Assembly: GCF_042466685.1 (NCBI RefSeq)
Contig: NZ_CP170448.1
Location: 124,001 to 188,000, forward strand
Direction of reading: 5' to 3'
Length of the DNA stretch: 64,000 nt
Origin: Vreelandella sp042466685
GTDB lineage: Bacteria; Pseudomonadota; Gammaproteobacteria; Pseudomonadales; Halomonadaceae
Shown here in pieces: positions 1 to 9,030 of the stretch. Position 1 is the stretch's first letter, and every line of letters begins with the position of its first letter. The position numbers and the translations under genes are program-made. Under the pieces are notes generated by a model. The model made no database searches, was not told the origin of the DNA, and saw nothing but the letters and a program-made list of their open reading frames with translations.

Positions 1-863
1 TACCTCTAGGCTATGTAATCGTATTGCTGTCCGTCTTTGGTGGCTATGTGCTGGCAGGTGGCAGCTTAGGCCCCCTGTACCAACCCCTTGAACTCCTTAT
101 CATTGGCGGGGCTGGTGTTGGTGCATTCATCGCAGCGAACAATGGCAAGGCGATTAAAGCCACATTTAAAATTCTGCCCCGGCTCAAGCGCGCAAAAAAA
201 TATAACAAAACACTTTATATGGAGCTAATGGCTCTGCAGTTCAAATTATTATCCAAGATTCGTCGTGAGGGGATGTTAGGCATTGAGCGGGATATTGATA
301 ATCCGCAAGAGAGCCCTCTATTTCAGGAGCACCCTACAGTACTGGCTGATCCTCATATCATGAATTTCCTAACGGATTACCTGCGCTTAATGGTTAGTGG
401 TGGTATGGAGCCCATGGAAATCGATGAGCTGATGCTGCATGAGATTGAAGTCTTTGAGCAGGAGGCCCATGTGCCCATTGACGCGATTGCCAAAGTGGGC
501 GATGCAATGCCGGCTTTCGGCATTGTGGCGGCGGTGATGGGGGTTGTTAAAACACTTACCTATGCCGACGCCTCACCGAGCCAGATGGGCGAGATGATTG
601 CTCATGCGCTGGTAGGCACCTTCCTGGGTATTTTGTTGGGCTATGGTTTTGTCAGCCCCCTTGCAAGCTACATTGACCGGCAGGCTAAAGAAGCTGAAAA
701 AATGCTCCAGTGTATTCGTATCACGCTGCTGGCCAGTTTGCATGGTTACGCGCCGCAGTTGGCGGTTGAGTTTGGCCGCAAGGCACTATTTACTGCCGAG
801 CGCCCAAGCTTTATCGAGCTTGAAGAGTACGTGAGGGATGCAAAAAAGGCCGGTAGCGCATGA
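1..863 (+). CDS. motA: Flagellar stator protein MotA (5' end outside window)
   Basis: Inner-membrane stator subunit that with MotB forms the proton channel driving flagellar rotation. The frame is open to the left edge: from base 3 it reads PLGYVIVLLSVFGGY, which matches the first membrane segment of enteric MotA. The TTG at 24 is therefore internal and the true start lies just before the window. The visible part has the first pair of membrane helices, the large cytoplasmic loop (roughly residues 45-150) and the pore-lining second pair starting at PAFGIVAAVMG. The C-terminal ERPSFIELEEYVR segment is typical of the enteric protein. The stop overlaps the motB start (ATGA), which indicates translational coupling. 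Identity is certain; only the 5' end is missing. Confidence 0.97.
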   Translation, partial: PLGYVIVLLSVFGGYVLAGGSLGPLYQPLELLIIGGAGVGAFIAANNGKAIKATFKILPRLKRAKKYNKTLYMELMALQFKLLSKIRREGMLGIERDIDNPQESPLFQEHPTVLADPHIMNFLTDYLRLMVSGGMEPMEIDELMLHEIEVFEQEAHVPIDAIAKVGDAMPAFGIVAAVMGVVKTLTYADASPSQMGEMIAHALVGTFLGILLGYGFVSPLASYIDRQAKEAEKMLQCIRITLLASLHGYAPQLAVEFGRKALFTAERPSFIELEEYVRDAKKAGSA

Positions 864-1807
864 GTAAGGGTGGTGACAAGCGTCCGATCGTCATTCGGCG
901 CAAAAAAGTCGTTCATGCCCACCACGGTGGCGCTTGGAAAATAGCCCTAGCGGATTTTATGACCGCTCTCATGGCTTTCTTTTTAGTGTTGTGGATTTTA
1001 AGTATCGCCAGTGAAGAAGAGCGGCGGGGTGTAGCGGAGTACTTTAGCACCCCCCTCGTCAATGCCGTCACCGGTGGGGATCGCTCTGGTAGTACCAGTG
1101 CAATTCCTGGCGGCGGGCCGGATCCGACCCATAGCGATGGGGAGCGGGCACGCATTGATAGCGCTCAGCGCACTCGCCCAAGCATGCAGGAGCGCAACTT
1201 CTTCAGGAATTTGCAACAGCGTATCGAGCGAGCTATTGAGCGAGATCCAGAGCTGCGCCAGTTGCGCAATCAAATGCGTTTTGATTTAACCCGCGAAGGG
1301 CTACGTATACAGCTGCTGGATACTGATCAGCGCCCCATGTTTGAGTTAGGTAGCGATCAGGTCGCCCCTTATATGCGCAGCCTGTTACGCACTATTGCGC
1401 CGCTGTTAAACGAGCTTCCCAATGAGCTAAGTATCAGTGGCCATACCGATAGCGTTCCCTATGCGGGTGGCTATCGCGGCTACAGTAACTGGGAGCTTTC
1501 CAATGACCGCGCTAACGCATCGCGCCGTGAGCTTATTGCGGGTGGCTTTGATCCAGATCAATTACTGCGTGTATCGGGCTTTGCGGATCGCGCGTTGTTG
1601 CCCGAGACTGAGCCAACCGACCCGATTAACCGACGCATAGAGCTGGTGGTGCTCTTCCCTGAGATTGCTGAGGCGATTCGCAATCCCTCGGTAATGGAAC
1701 CCGGAACTGCATCGCCGGAGGCTTCAATCGAAGCGTTAGAAGCTGCAACCGAAGTGCCAATTGAATCAACACAACAAGACGAGCCTCAGGCGCAAGCGCA
1801 AGAGTAA
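860..1807 (+). CDS. motB: Flagellar stator protein MotB
   Basis: Stator subunit that anchors the MotA/MotB complex to peptidoglycan and carries the proton-binding aspartate. 315 residues. A basic cytoplasmic tail is followed by one membrane helix starting WKIALADFMTA; Asp32 of that motif sits at the position of the essential Asp32 of E. coli MotB. A plug/linker region follows (TPLVNAVTGGDRS), then an OmpA-like peptidoglycan-binding domain at about residues 150-275 with SGHTDSVPY and the NWELSNDRANASRREL signature. It overlaps motA by 4 bp. The last 40 residues are a low-complexity Glu/Ala tail. This is the MotA/B pair of the enteric type, distinct from the second pair at 20464-21966. Confidence 0.97.
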   Translation: MSKGGDKRPIVIRRKKVVHAHHGGAWKIALADFMTALMAFFLVLWILSIASEEERRGVAEYFSTPLVNAVTGGDRSGSTSAIPGGGPDPTHSDGERARIDSAQRTRPSMQERNFFRNLQQRIERAIERDPELRQLRNQMRFDLTREGLRIQLLDTDQRPMFELGSDQVAPYMRSLLRTIAPLLNELPNELSISGHTDSVPYAGGYRGYSNWELSNDRANASRRELIAGGFDPDQLLRVSGFADRALLPETEPTDPINRRIELVVLFPEIAEAIRNPSVMEPGTASPEASIEALEAATEVPIESTQQDEPQAQAQE

Positions 1808-1860
1808 CCTGAGCCTGTCATAGCCTTTCACATAAAAGCGACGTTAAGGTGGAGCGGTGC

Positions 1861-3957
1861 ATGGATATAGCGGATTTTTTTGACACCTTTTTTGAAGAGG
1901 CTGAAGAGCTGCTGTCGGATATGGAACAGCACTTACTGGAGCTGGATGTTGACGATCCAGACAGTGAGCAGCTCAATGCTATTTTCCGTGCCGCCCACTC
2001 GATCAAGGGGGGAGCGGGAACCTTTGGTTTTACCGTGCTACAGAAAACCACGCATATTTTGGAAAATCTCCTCGATTACGCACGTAAGGGCGAACTGACG
2101 CTGCGAGCCGATCTCGTGGATACCTTTTTAGAGGCTAAAGACATCATGCATGAGCAACTCGATGCCTATCGCAGCGAAGAGGAGCCAAATCAAGAAGCAT
2201 TTGAGCGCATTTGCCAAACGCTGCAACAAATTGCCCTGGATGAAATCGGTCAGCAGTTAGATGGGCCGGCTCCCCCAACTGTTGAACCCAAGGCGTCACC
2301 AGCGCCTGACGCCAGTGCGGAAAATAGCGCTGAAGCAAAAACTAACGCAAAGAGTGCCGCAGCCGGACATCTGTTAGTAGCGCTACTTAACGTTGCAGAT
2401 AAAGACCGTGCCCTGTTGGTTGAAGAGTTAGAGCAGCTCGGCGAAGTGCAGTCTCAATCCGGCGACGAAAAGCGCTATGAGGTTATCCTCAAAAGCAGCG
2501 ACAGTGCTGACGATATTGAAGCCGTCATGTGCTTTATTATCGAGCCGGATCAAATTGAAATTTCGGCGGTCGAGGGTGCTGTTGATCCCAAGGTGACGAC
2601 TGAGTCGCCAGAGCCAGAGCCATCTGGACCAGCACCAGAAACAAAATCGGAAGAACCCGCTGCGAAGAAAGCTCCGGCGAAAGAAGCGGCTAAAGAGAAA
2701 CCCAAAAAAGCCGCCGCTGAGTCGTCGTCAATTCGCGTATCGGTAGATAAAGTCGACCAAATCATTAACTTGGTGGGTGAACTGATCATCACTCAGTCGA
2801 TGCTTGATCAGACGGTTAGCGATTTAGAAGATCAGTCAGTTGGCAATGCCTCATTGCAAAATGGCATGAGCTTGCTGCAGCGTAACGCGCGCGATCTCCA
2901 GGAAGCGGTCATGTCGATCCGAATGATTCCCATGGAGTTTGTCTTCAGCCGCTTCCCGCGCGTGGTGCGTGACACCGCGGGTAAGTTGGGTAAAGAGATT
3001 GAGTTAATTACCGAAGGCAAGTCGACCGAGCTGGATAAGAGCTTGGTGGAACGAATCACTGATCCGTTAACGCATTTGGTGCGTAACAGCCTTGATCACG
3101 GCGTGGAAATGCCTGATGTGCGCGAAGCTATTGGTAAGCCGCGGATCGGTAAACTGACCCTCTCAGCACGGCATCAGGGCGGCAATATCCTGATTGAGGT
3201 GCGCGATGATGGGGCCGGTATGGATCGTGATCGGTTGCTTGCCAAAGCCCGTGAGAACGGCATTAGCGTATCGGACACCATGACCGATGAAGAGGTGTTC
3301 CAGCTCATTTTTGCGCCTGGTTTCTCAACCGCGAAAGAAGTGACCGACGTATCTGGACGTGGCGTGGGCATGGATGTGGTGAAGCGAAATATCCAGAGCA
3401 TGGGCGGTCGCGTTGAAATTCAGTCGAAGCTGGGTGAGGGCACCAATACCCGTATCGTCTTGCCGCTGACGCTGGCGATTTTGGACGGTATGTCAATTAA
3501 GGTCGGCGGCGAGACGTTTATCCTCCCGCTTTCCACTGTGCTTGAGTCGCTTCAGCCCTCTAAAGACGATATGTATGCCATGGCCGGTGACGACGTGGTG
3601 ATCAAAGTACGCGACGAATATCTGCCCGTGATCGCCATTCACGAAGTGCTGAATGTCGAGAATGCGATTACCGATCCCACCAAAAGCATCGCTGTTATCG
3701 TACAGGGCGAGGGGCGCCGTTACGCCATGCTGGTTGATGAGCTGATTGGACAGCAGCAGGTTGTAGTCAAAAACCTGGAAGACAATTACCGCAAAGTACC
3801 CGGAATCTCGGCCGCGACCATTTTAGGCGACGGCAGTGTTGCGTTGATTCTGGATATTACAGGTTTACACCGCCTGAGCCGATATAAAAAAGAGGCAGGC
3901 AAAAAAGTAGTAAACAATCAAAACCTTTCATCTTTTAAGGAGGCTGAGCCGTCATGA
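1861..3957 (+). CDS. cheA: Chemotaxis histidine kinase CheA
   Basis: Cytoplasmic sensor kinase that autophosphorylates and passes phosphate to CheY and CheB. 698 residues from ATG 1861; AAGGTGGAG sits about 6 nt upstream. A GTG at 1849 would add four residues, but the ribosome site would then overlap the start. Domains: P1 Hpt (phosphorylated His46 in AAHSIKGGAG), P2 CheY/CheB-binding region (about 165-230), an Ala/Pro/Glu/Lys-rich linker, P3 dimerisation, P4 ATPase (N box HLVRNSLDHG, G1 DDGAGMD, G2 GRGVGMDVV) and the P5 CheW-like domain. All kinase motifs are intact. The gene ends in a 4-bp overlap with cheW. Confidence 0.98.
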   Translation: MDIADFFDTFFEEAEELLSDMEQHLLELDVDDPDSEQLNAIFRAAHSIKGGAGTFGFTVLQKTTHILENLLDYARKGELTLRADLVDTFLEAKDIMHEQLDAYRSEEEPNQEAFERICQTLQQIALDEIGQQLDGPAPPTVEPKASPAPDASAENSAEAKTNAKSAAAGHLLVALLNVADKDRALLVEELEQLGEVQSQSGDEKRYEVILKSSDSADDIEAVMCFIIEPDQIEISAVEGAVDPKVTTESPEPEPSGPAPETKSEEPAAKKAPAKEAAKEKPKKAAAESSSIRVSVDKVDQIINLVGELIITQSMLDQTVSDLEDQSVGNASLQNGMSLLQRNARDLQEAVMSIRMIPMEFVFSRFPRVVRDTAGKLGKEIELITEGKSTELDKSLVERITDPLTHLVRNSLDHGVEMPDVREAIGKPRIGKLTLSARHQGGNILIEVRDDGAGMDRDRLLAKARENGISVSDTMTDEEVFQLIFAPGFSTAKEVTDVSGRGVGMDVVKRNIQSMGGRVEIQSKLGEGTNTRIVLPLTLAILDGMSIKVGGETFILPLSTVLESLQPSKDDMYAMAGDDVVIKVRDEYLPVIAIHEVLNVENAITDPTKSIAVIVQGEGRRYAMLVDELIGQQQVVVKNLEDNYRKVPGISAATILGDGSVALILDITGLHRLSRYKKEAGKKVVNNQNLSSFKEAEPS

Positions 3958-4451
3958 GTCAAGCCAAAAATGGTGCGGTGCTAGCCGCAGAAGCCGAAAA
4001 TCGTGAATTCCTGGTGTTCTCACTGGGTGATGAAGAGTACGCCATTGATATTTTGAAAGTGCAGGAGATCCGTGGCTACGAAAACGTAACGCGAATTGCC
4101 AATGCGCCAGATTTTATCAAAGGCGTTACCAATCTACGTGGCGTTATCGTACCGATCGTGGATCTGCGCATTAAGTTTCACTTCGATAAGGTCGAATATG
4201 GCGGCCAGACGGTGGTCATCGTGGTCAATGTTGCAGACCGGGTGGTCGGTATCGTCGTAGATGGCGTTTCCGACGTGATGACACTGACCCCCGATCAGAT
4301 TAAGCCAGCACCGGAATTTGGCGTTACCCTCTCGTCTGATTTTCTCAGCGGGCTGGGCAGTCTGGATGACCGCATGCTGGTACTTGTGGATATCGATAAA
4401 CTGCTCACCAGCGACGAGATGGCGCTGGTGGAAAGCACCAGCAACCAGTAA
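3954..4451 (+). CDS. cheW: Chemotaxis coupling protein CheW
   Basis: Adaptor linking receptors to CheA in the chemosensory array. 165 residues, the usual length, consisting of a single CheW/SH3-like domain with EFLVFSLGDEEYAIDI near the N-terminus, NLRGVIVPIVDLR in the middle and VDGVSDVM in the second lobe. ATG overlaps the cheA stop by 4 bp and is preceded by AAGGAGG inside the end of cheA, so the two are very probably translated as a unit. No other CheW or CheV is present in the window. Confidence 0.98.
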   Translation: MSQAKNGAVLAAEAENREFLVFSLGDEEYAIDILKVQEIRGYENVTRIANAPDFIKGVTNLRGVIVPIVDLRIKFHFDKVEYGGQTVVIVVNVADRVVGIVVDGVSDVMTLTPDQIKPAPEFGVTLSSDFLSGLGSLDDRMLVLVDIDKLLTSDEMALVESTSNQ

Positions 4452-4560
4452 GACTGCCCAAGCATGGCACAGGGAGTGTGCCTGATCCGTTTTACCTAAT
4501 GATGCATTCTCGCGCTACGGAAGGTGCTTGCGAGTGCCATTTGTGCGTGGAGAAAAGGGC

Positions 4561-5856
4561 GTGACACAGCAAATGCGGCAGTTAATGAACAATATGACGG
4601 TACGTTTAAGTTGGGGCTTAGTATTAGCGACCCTTTCGGTACTTGTCTTAATTGCCAGTGGTATCGGCCTTTATGCCCTGCACCATGGTGCATCAATCGT
4701 GCAAGCATCTAACGATATTCAGGCGCAACAGGCTGCTTTTGGCGCTTTTGCCGCATCGGTTCGCTGGGCGCTACTCGGCGTTGTGGTAATGACTATTGCC
4801 ACGGTTATCGTGGTCATCTGGGGAGTAACGGCCAATGTGCTGCGCCCGTTAGACCGTTTGGTGGGCCATTTTGAGCGCATGGCGCAAGGGGATTTAAGCC
4901 AGGCTATCACCTCACCGGGTAATAATGAGATAGGGCGGCTTTATAGCGCCATGGCCCATATGCAGGGCTCGTTGTCGCAAACGGTAGGCACCGTGCGTAC
5001 CAGCGGTACCTCAATCTATGAGCGGTCACAGCAAATTGCCAGTGGTAATAACGACCTCTCTTCGCGCACGGAACAGCAGGCGACCTCGTTAGAAGAGACG
5101 GCTTCCAGTATGGAGCAGCTCGCCTCCACGGTGGGCCATAACGCTGAAAATGCGCGCCAGGCCAGCCAACTGGCTGGAAGCGCCACTCTGACGGCCCGCC
5201 GCAGTGGGGAAGAAGTCGGTGAAATCGTCAGTACCATGCAGGATATCAGCGCGAGTTCGCATCAAGTCGCTGACATTATTACCGTTATCGATAACATTGC
5301 GTTTCAGACCAATATCCTGGCGTTAAATGCCTCGGTGGAAGCGGCGCGTGCTGGCGAGCATGGCAGGGGATTCGCCGTGGTGGCACAGGAAGTACGCAGC
5401 TTAGCCAGTCGCAGTGCCGCTGCCGCCAAAGAGATTCGCACACTGATTGATGCCTCGCTCAGCAAGGTGGATGCCGGCACCCAGCGTGTCAATCAAGCCG
5501 GTCAAACCATGCAAGATCTGGTGGGCGCTGTGCAGCGCGTCAGCGATATTATGGATGAAATCGCCGCCGCTTCTGAGCAGCAAAGCAGTGGTATAGGGCA
5601 AGTGAATCAGGCCGTGGCACAAATGGATCAGGTCGTGCAACAGAATGCCCAGTTGGTTCAACAGGCTGCGCGAAGCGCCAATGAGCTCGAAAGTGAAGCG
5701 GCACGGTTACGCGAGGCTGTGGAGCGCTTTCGGGTCACTGAGGCGTCCGTCCAGCGCGCTCCAGCAACCCCGGTTCTTATGCCTTCGGCAGCGCCAAGCC
5801 TTCCCACGCGACACAAACAGCCAGCAGAAGCGGCCGAGGAGTGGGCATCATTTTGA
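4561..5856 (+). CDS. Methyl-accepting chemotaxis protein with deleted periplasmic domain
   Basis: Chemoreceptor of 431 residues from GTG 4561, with GGAG 8 nt upstream; a TTG at 4528 in the same frame has no comparable site. TM1 is at about residues 17-40 and TM2 at about 70-88. Between them are only about 29 residues, which resemble the start of the Tar-type ligand domain (LHHGASIVQASN versus LHHSQKSFVVSN) and then run straight into TM2. A HAMP domain, both methylation-helix regions and the highly conserved signalling tip (IAFQTNILALNASVEAARAG) follow, intact. The C-terminus EEWASF carries a W-x-x-F tether of the kind that recruits CheR/CheB. It probably still signals but has no room for a normal ligand pocket. 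Ligand unknown. Confidence 0.9.
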   Translation: MTQQMRQLMNNMTVRLSWGLVLATLSVLVLIASGIGLYALHHGASIVQASNDIQAQQAAFGAFAASVRWALLGVVVMTIATVIVVIWGVTANVLRPLDRLVGHFERMAQGDLSQAITSPGNNEIGRLYSAMAHMQGSLSQTVGTVRTSGTSIYERSQQIASGNNDLSSRTEQQATSLEETASSMEQLASTVGHNAENARQASQLAGSATLTARRSGEEVGEIVSTMQDISASSHQVADIITVIDNIAFQTNILALNASVEAARAGEHGRGFAVVAQEVRSLASRSAAAAKEIRTLIDASLSKVDAGTQRVNQAGQTMQDLVGAVQRVSDIMDEIAAASEQQSSGIGQVNQAVAQMDQVVQQNAQLVQQAARSANELESEAARLREAVERFRVTEASVQRAPATPVLMPSAAPSLPTRHKQPAEAAEEWASF

Positions 5857-5915
5857 GTTGTTTGGTAGGGCAAACAAACTCTTTGTTAACAATAAAACAC
5901 TAATAAGGGAACACC

Positions 5916-8066
5916 ATGCGTAATAACCAGCCAGTCTCTCAGCGTGAAATTGAGCTAAAAGAGGATGACTTCTTAGTCTCTCGTACCGATACAAAGGGGC
6001 GCATCACCTATGCCAACCCTGCGTTTATCGACATTAGCGGCTTTGAACATGAAGAGCTGATAGGTGCGCCGCATAACCTAATACGCCATCCGGATATGCC
6101 TCCAGCGGCTTTTGAAAATCTGTGGGAAACGGTCAAAACGGGTGAAACGTGGCGCGGGCTGGTTAAAAATCGCTGTAAAAATGGTGACCATTACTGGGTA
6201 AATGCCAGTGTGACGCCGATTGTTGAAGATGGCCAAGTAGTGGGCTACACCTCGGTGCGTGTACAGGCAAGTCGTGAAGCGATTGCCCAGGCGGAGCAGG
6301 CGTACGCTGGCATACGCGAAGGCCGTAACAAGCGGTTCTACTTAGATAAAGGTCGCTTGCGCCAGAAAGGGGTGATTAAGCGTTTGGCGCGCGTACGCCT
6401 TGATACCATTCGTGCCAAGTTGGTCGGCATGATTGTCGTGGCTGGACTTCTGCTGTTAATTAGCGGGGGACTTGGCCTGTATGGTTTGAATGTATCGGGC
6501 GAGCGCTTGGGGCAGCTGAATAATGACGGTCTACGGGATGTTATTCGCCTTCAACAAATCGACCAAACCATTGCTCAGACCCGCCAGGCGATGATTGAGC
6601 CAGAGCGTATGGAACTGATCAATCAACGCTTCGAGATGGGCGAAAGTGTTCAGGAGAACGCTGCGACGGTTGCTGCGGCTTGGCAGGAGTACTACTCACG
6701 GGAGGTCAATGCGACAGAGTTGGCTGCCGAGTTCGATCAACAGCTACAGGCATTTTTGCAAAACGGCATGGGGCAAGCTGCTAGCGTCCTGCAGGCGGAA
6801 GAGACCTATCAAGCCTTTACTGGTCTGGATGGGGTGATCGCTGTGATGACCAACGAGGGCCGCATCCTGTCGGGCATGGTGAATCAACTGATTGCCCAGA
6901 AACAGCAGGCAGCTGAAGTCATGGCCGATGAAGCACAGCAAGAACAAGCTACGATGCTGGGCGCCCAGGCAATCGTCCTTGGAATTGGCTTGCTGCTACT
7001 TATTCTGATCGGCGTGGTTACCTTGCGGGCGATTACCCGACCACTAAAAAGCGCTGCAGGTTTTACGCTGCAAATTGCAGGCGGTAATTTAGCCGCTAAA
7101 GTGCCTGCTATGCGCCGCGATGAGGTGGGCCAGTTAATGGACTCACTGAACACCATGCGTAAAAGTTTAAGCAGCATCATCGCTGACGTTAAAAACGGTA
7201 TTGATGTGGTGACCCCAGCTGCCCAGGACATCGCTAGTGGTAACGAAGAACTCTCGTCGCGCACCGAGCAGCAGGCGGCCTCTTTGCAGCAAACGGCTTC
7301 CAGTATGGAAGAAATGACCACTACCGTGCGGCAGAACAGCGAAAACGCTCAAGAAGCCCGTCGTCTAGCCGATAATAATGCTATCCAGGTGACGAATACT
7401 GGCGAGTTGATGACGCAGTTGGTCGACAATATGCAGCGGATTACGCAAAGCTCCCAGCAGATGGCCGATATTATCAATGTAATCGATTCAATTGCATTTC
7501 AGACCAATATTCTGGCGCTGAATGCCTCAGTTGAAGCGGCTCGTGCTGGCGAGCATGGGCGGGGTTTCGCCGTGGTAGCTGAAGAAGTGCGTAATTTGGC
7601 GGGTCGTAGCGCCGGCGCTGCTCAAGAAATCCGTGGTCTGATCGATGGTTCTAACCATGAAGTGAGCGCGGGGGCTAGTTTAGTGACCAAGGCTGAAGCC
7701 GCAATTAGCGAAGTCGCAGAAGCTGCACGCAGCGTGACCCAAATTATGCACGAGATATCGGCTGCCTCTGAAGAGCAGAGCCATGGCATTGCCCAGGTTA
7801 ACCAGGCAGTAGCAGAGATGGATCAAGGCACCCAGCGTAATGCTGTACGGGTACAGGAAACAGCACGTGCGGCCGTTTCCCTAGAGAAGCAGGCAGGGCT
7901 ATTAGCGCTGTCAGTAGAAGCATTTCGATTAAACAGTAAAGGGGCGCTACGTCCGCCAGCAGGTACAGCAACCAAGCACGCTGCTCAACTGCCTAGCACC
8001 GCGCCGTCGAATACGTCGCCCGTTAAACGGCAAACAGCCTCAGTAGAGGAGTGGGAAGAGTTTTGA
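5916..8066 (+). CDS. Aer-like PAS chemoreceptor with an added periplasmic domain
   Basis: Chemoreceptor of 716 residues. Residues 15-120 form a PAS domain close to the energy/redox sensor Aer: the FAD-pocket signature PHNLIRHPDMP (52-62) and KNGDHYWV (88-95) are present, so flavin binding is likely. Unlike E. coli Aer, two membrane helices (about 168-190 and 349-371) enclose about 155 residues that would be periplasmic and helical. HAMP, methylation helices and the standard signalling tip follow. The C-terminus EEWEEF is a W-x-x-F tether. The 3' end overlaps the cheR start. Combined redox and extracellular sensing is inference. Confidence 0.92.
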   Translation: MRNNQPVSQREIELKEDDFLVSRTDTKGRITYANPAFIDISGFEHEELIGAPHNLIRHPDMPPAAFENLWETVKTGETWRGLVKNRCKNGDHYWVNASVTPIVEDGQVVGYTSVRVQASREAIAQAEQAYAGIREGRNKRFYLDKGRLRQKGVIKRLARVRLDTIRAKLVGMIVVAGLLLLISGGLGLYGLNVSGERLGQLNNDGLRDVIRLQQIDQTIAQTRQAMIEPERMELINQRFEMGESVQENAATVAAAWQEYYSREVNATELAAEFDQQLQAFLQNGMGQAASVLQAEETYQAFTGLDGVIAVMTNEGRILSGMVNQLIAQKQQAAEVMADEAQQEQATMLGAQAIVLGIGLLLLILIGVVTLRAITRPLKSAAGFTLQIAGGNLAAKVPAMRRDEVGQLMDSLNTMRKSLSSIIADVKNGIDVVTPAAQDIASGNEELSSRTEQQAASLQQTASSMEEMTTTVRQNSENAQEARRLADNNAIQVTNTGELMTQLVDNMQRITQSSQQMADIINVIDSIAFQTNILALNASVEAARAGEHGRGFAVVAEEVRNLAGRSAGAAQEIRGLIDGSNHEVSAGASLVTKAEAAISEVAEAARSVTQIMHEISAASEEQSHGIAQVNQAVAEMDQGTQRNAVRVQETARAAVSLEKQAGLLALSVEAFRLNSKGALRPPAGTATKHAAQLPSTAPSNTSPVKRQTASVEEWEEF

Positions 8067-8935
8067 CCGAACAACGTGAACGGGTTGTAGAGGCAGGTCA
8101 GTGGACATCAAGCAGCCAGATTGAGCGCGATTTGGTGCTGACTGATGCAGATTTTACGCGTATTCGCGAACTGATCTATCAGCGCGCGGGTATTGTGCTG
8201 GCTGAGCATAAGCGTGAAATGGTTTATAGCCGCTTGGCAAAGCGGTTGCGCCATCATGGCATGACGCGCTTTACCGATTATTTGGTGCGCCTGGAGCGCC
8301 AGCCAGAAGCCAAAGAGTGGGAAGCGTTTACCAATGCACTGACCACTAACCTCACGGCCTTTTTTCGTGAAGCGCACCATTTTCCACTGCTGGCTGAGCA
8401 TGTAAAGAACAAGCAAGACCCGGTGGCTATTTGGTGTTCGGCCGCCTCTACCGGGGAGGAGCCCTACTCGCTGGCAATGACGTTGTTAGAAACGCTGGGC
8501 CCGAAAGCGTCACAAGCCAAAGTGATTGCTACTGATATTGATACTGATGCATTGGCCAGGGCGCGTGCCGGCGTGTACCCCTTGGAGCAAGTACGTAAAC
8601 TCGATGAGGCGCGAGTCAAGCGGTTCTTTCAGAAAGGCACGGGCAATCATGCGGGCTTCGCCCGGATTCGCCCAGAAGTCTCCGCCTTAGTCGAGTTTCT
8701 GCCACTTAATTTGCTAGCACCGCAATGGCCGATTAAAGGCCCTTTTGATGCGGTGTTCTGCCGAAACATCATGATTTATTTTGATAAAGATACTCAATCA
8801 AAAATTCTTAAACGGTTTGCGCCGCTGATGAAGCCCGATGGCTTGCTGTTTGCTGGACACTCGGAAAACTTCTCGTATATCAGCGATGCGTTCAAACTGC
8901 GGGGCCAGACGGTTTATACCGTGGCCAAAAAATGA
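8063..8935 (+). CDS. cheR: Chemoreceptor glutamate methyltransferase CheR
   Basis: S-adenosylmethionine-dependent methyltransferase that methylates receptor glutamates during adaptation. TTG at 8063 is chosen because it gives 290 residues, close to E. coli CheR (286), and GGAAGAG lies just upstream. The frame itself opens at a GTG at 8051 inside the preceding receptor. N-terminal helical domain (about 20-85) with QRAGIVLAEHKREMVYSRL; SAM domain with SAASTGEEPYSLAM; CRNIMIYFD; LLFAGHSENF near the end. The beta-subdomain that docks on receptor C-terminal pentapeptides is expected here and fits the tethers on all three receptors. It overlaps the receptor stop. Confidence 0.95.
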   Translation: MTEQRERVVEAGQWTSSSQIERDLVLTDADFTRIRELIYQRAGIVLAEHKREMVYSRLAKRLRHHGMTRFTDYLVRLERQPEAKEWEAFTNALTTNLTAFFREAHHFPLLAEHVKNKQDPVAIWCSAASTGEEPYSLAMTLLETLGPKASQAKVIATDIDTDALARARAGVYPLEQVRKLDEARVKRFFQKGTGNHAGFARIRPEVSALVEFLPLNLLAPQWPIKGPFDAVFCRNIMIYFDKDTQSKILKRFAPLMKPDGLLFAGHSENFSYISDAFKLRGQTVYTVAKK

Positions 8936-9030
8936 ACAAATATCGTGTCTTTATGATCGCTTTAGGCGCTGTGGCTCCGGCGGTTGCAATCACACATCAG
9001 GCGTCTACAGCAAGAGGAGGCGTGCTTTGA
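8932..9030 (+). CDS. Possible 32-residue peptide between cheR and cheB
   Basis: An ATG-to-TGA frame fits the cheR-cheB gap exactly: its ATG overlaps the cheR stop (ATGA, 8932-8935) and its TGA overlaps the TTG start of cheB (TTGA, 9027-9030). It reads MNKYRVFMIALGAVAPAVAI and then 12 more residues to the stop. The hydrophobic stretch in the first 20 residues resembles a short membrane or signal segment. The cheB ribosome site (GAGGAGG, 9014-9020) lies inside it. I do not recognise it. It may be a real small membrane protein, or simply a coupling frame that carries ribosomes from cheR to cheB. Its double overlap is the only evidence for translation. Confidence 0.4.
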   Translation: MNKYRVFMIALGAVAPAVAITHQASTARGGVL

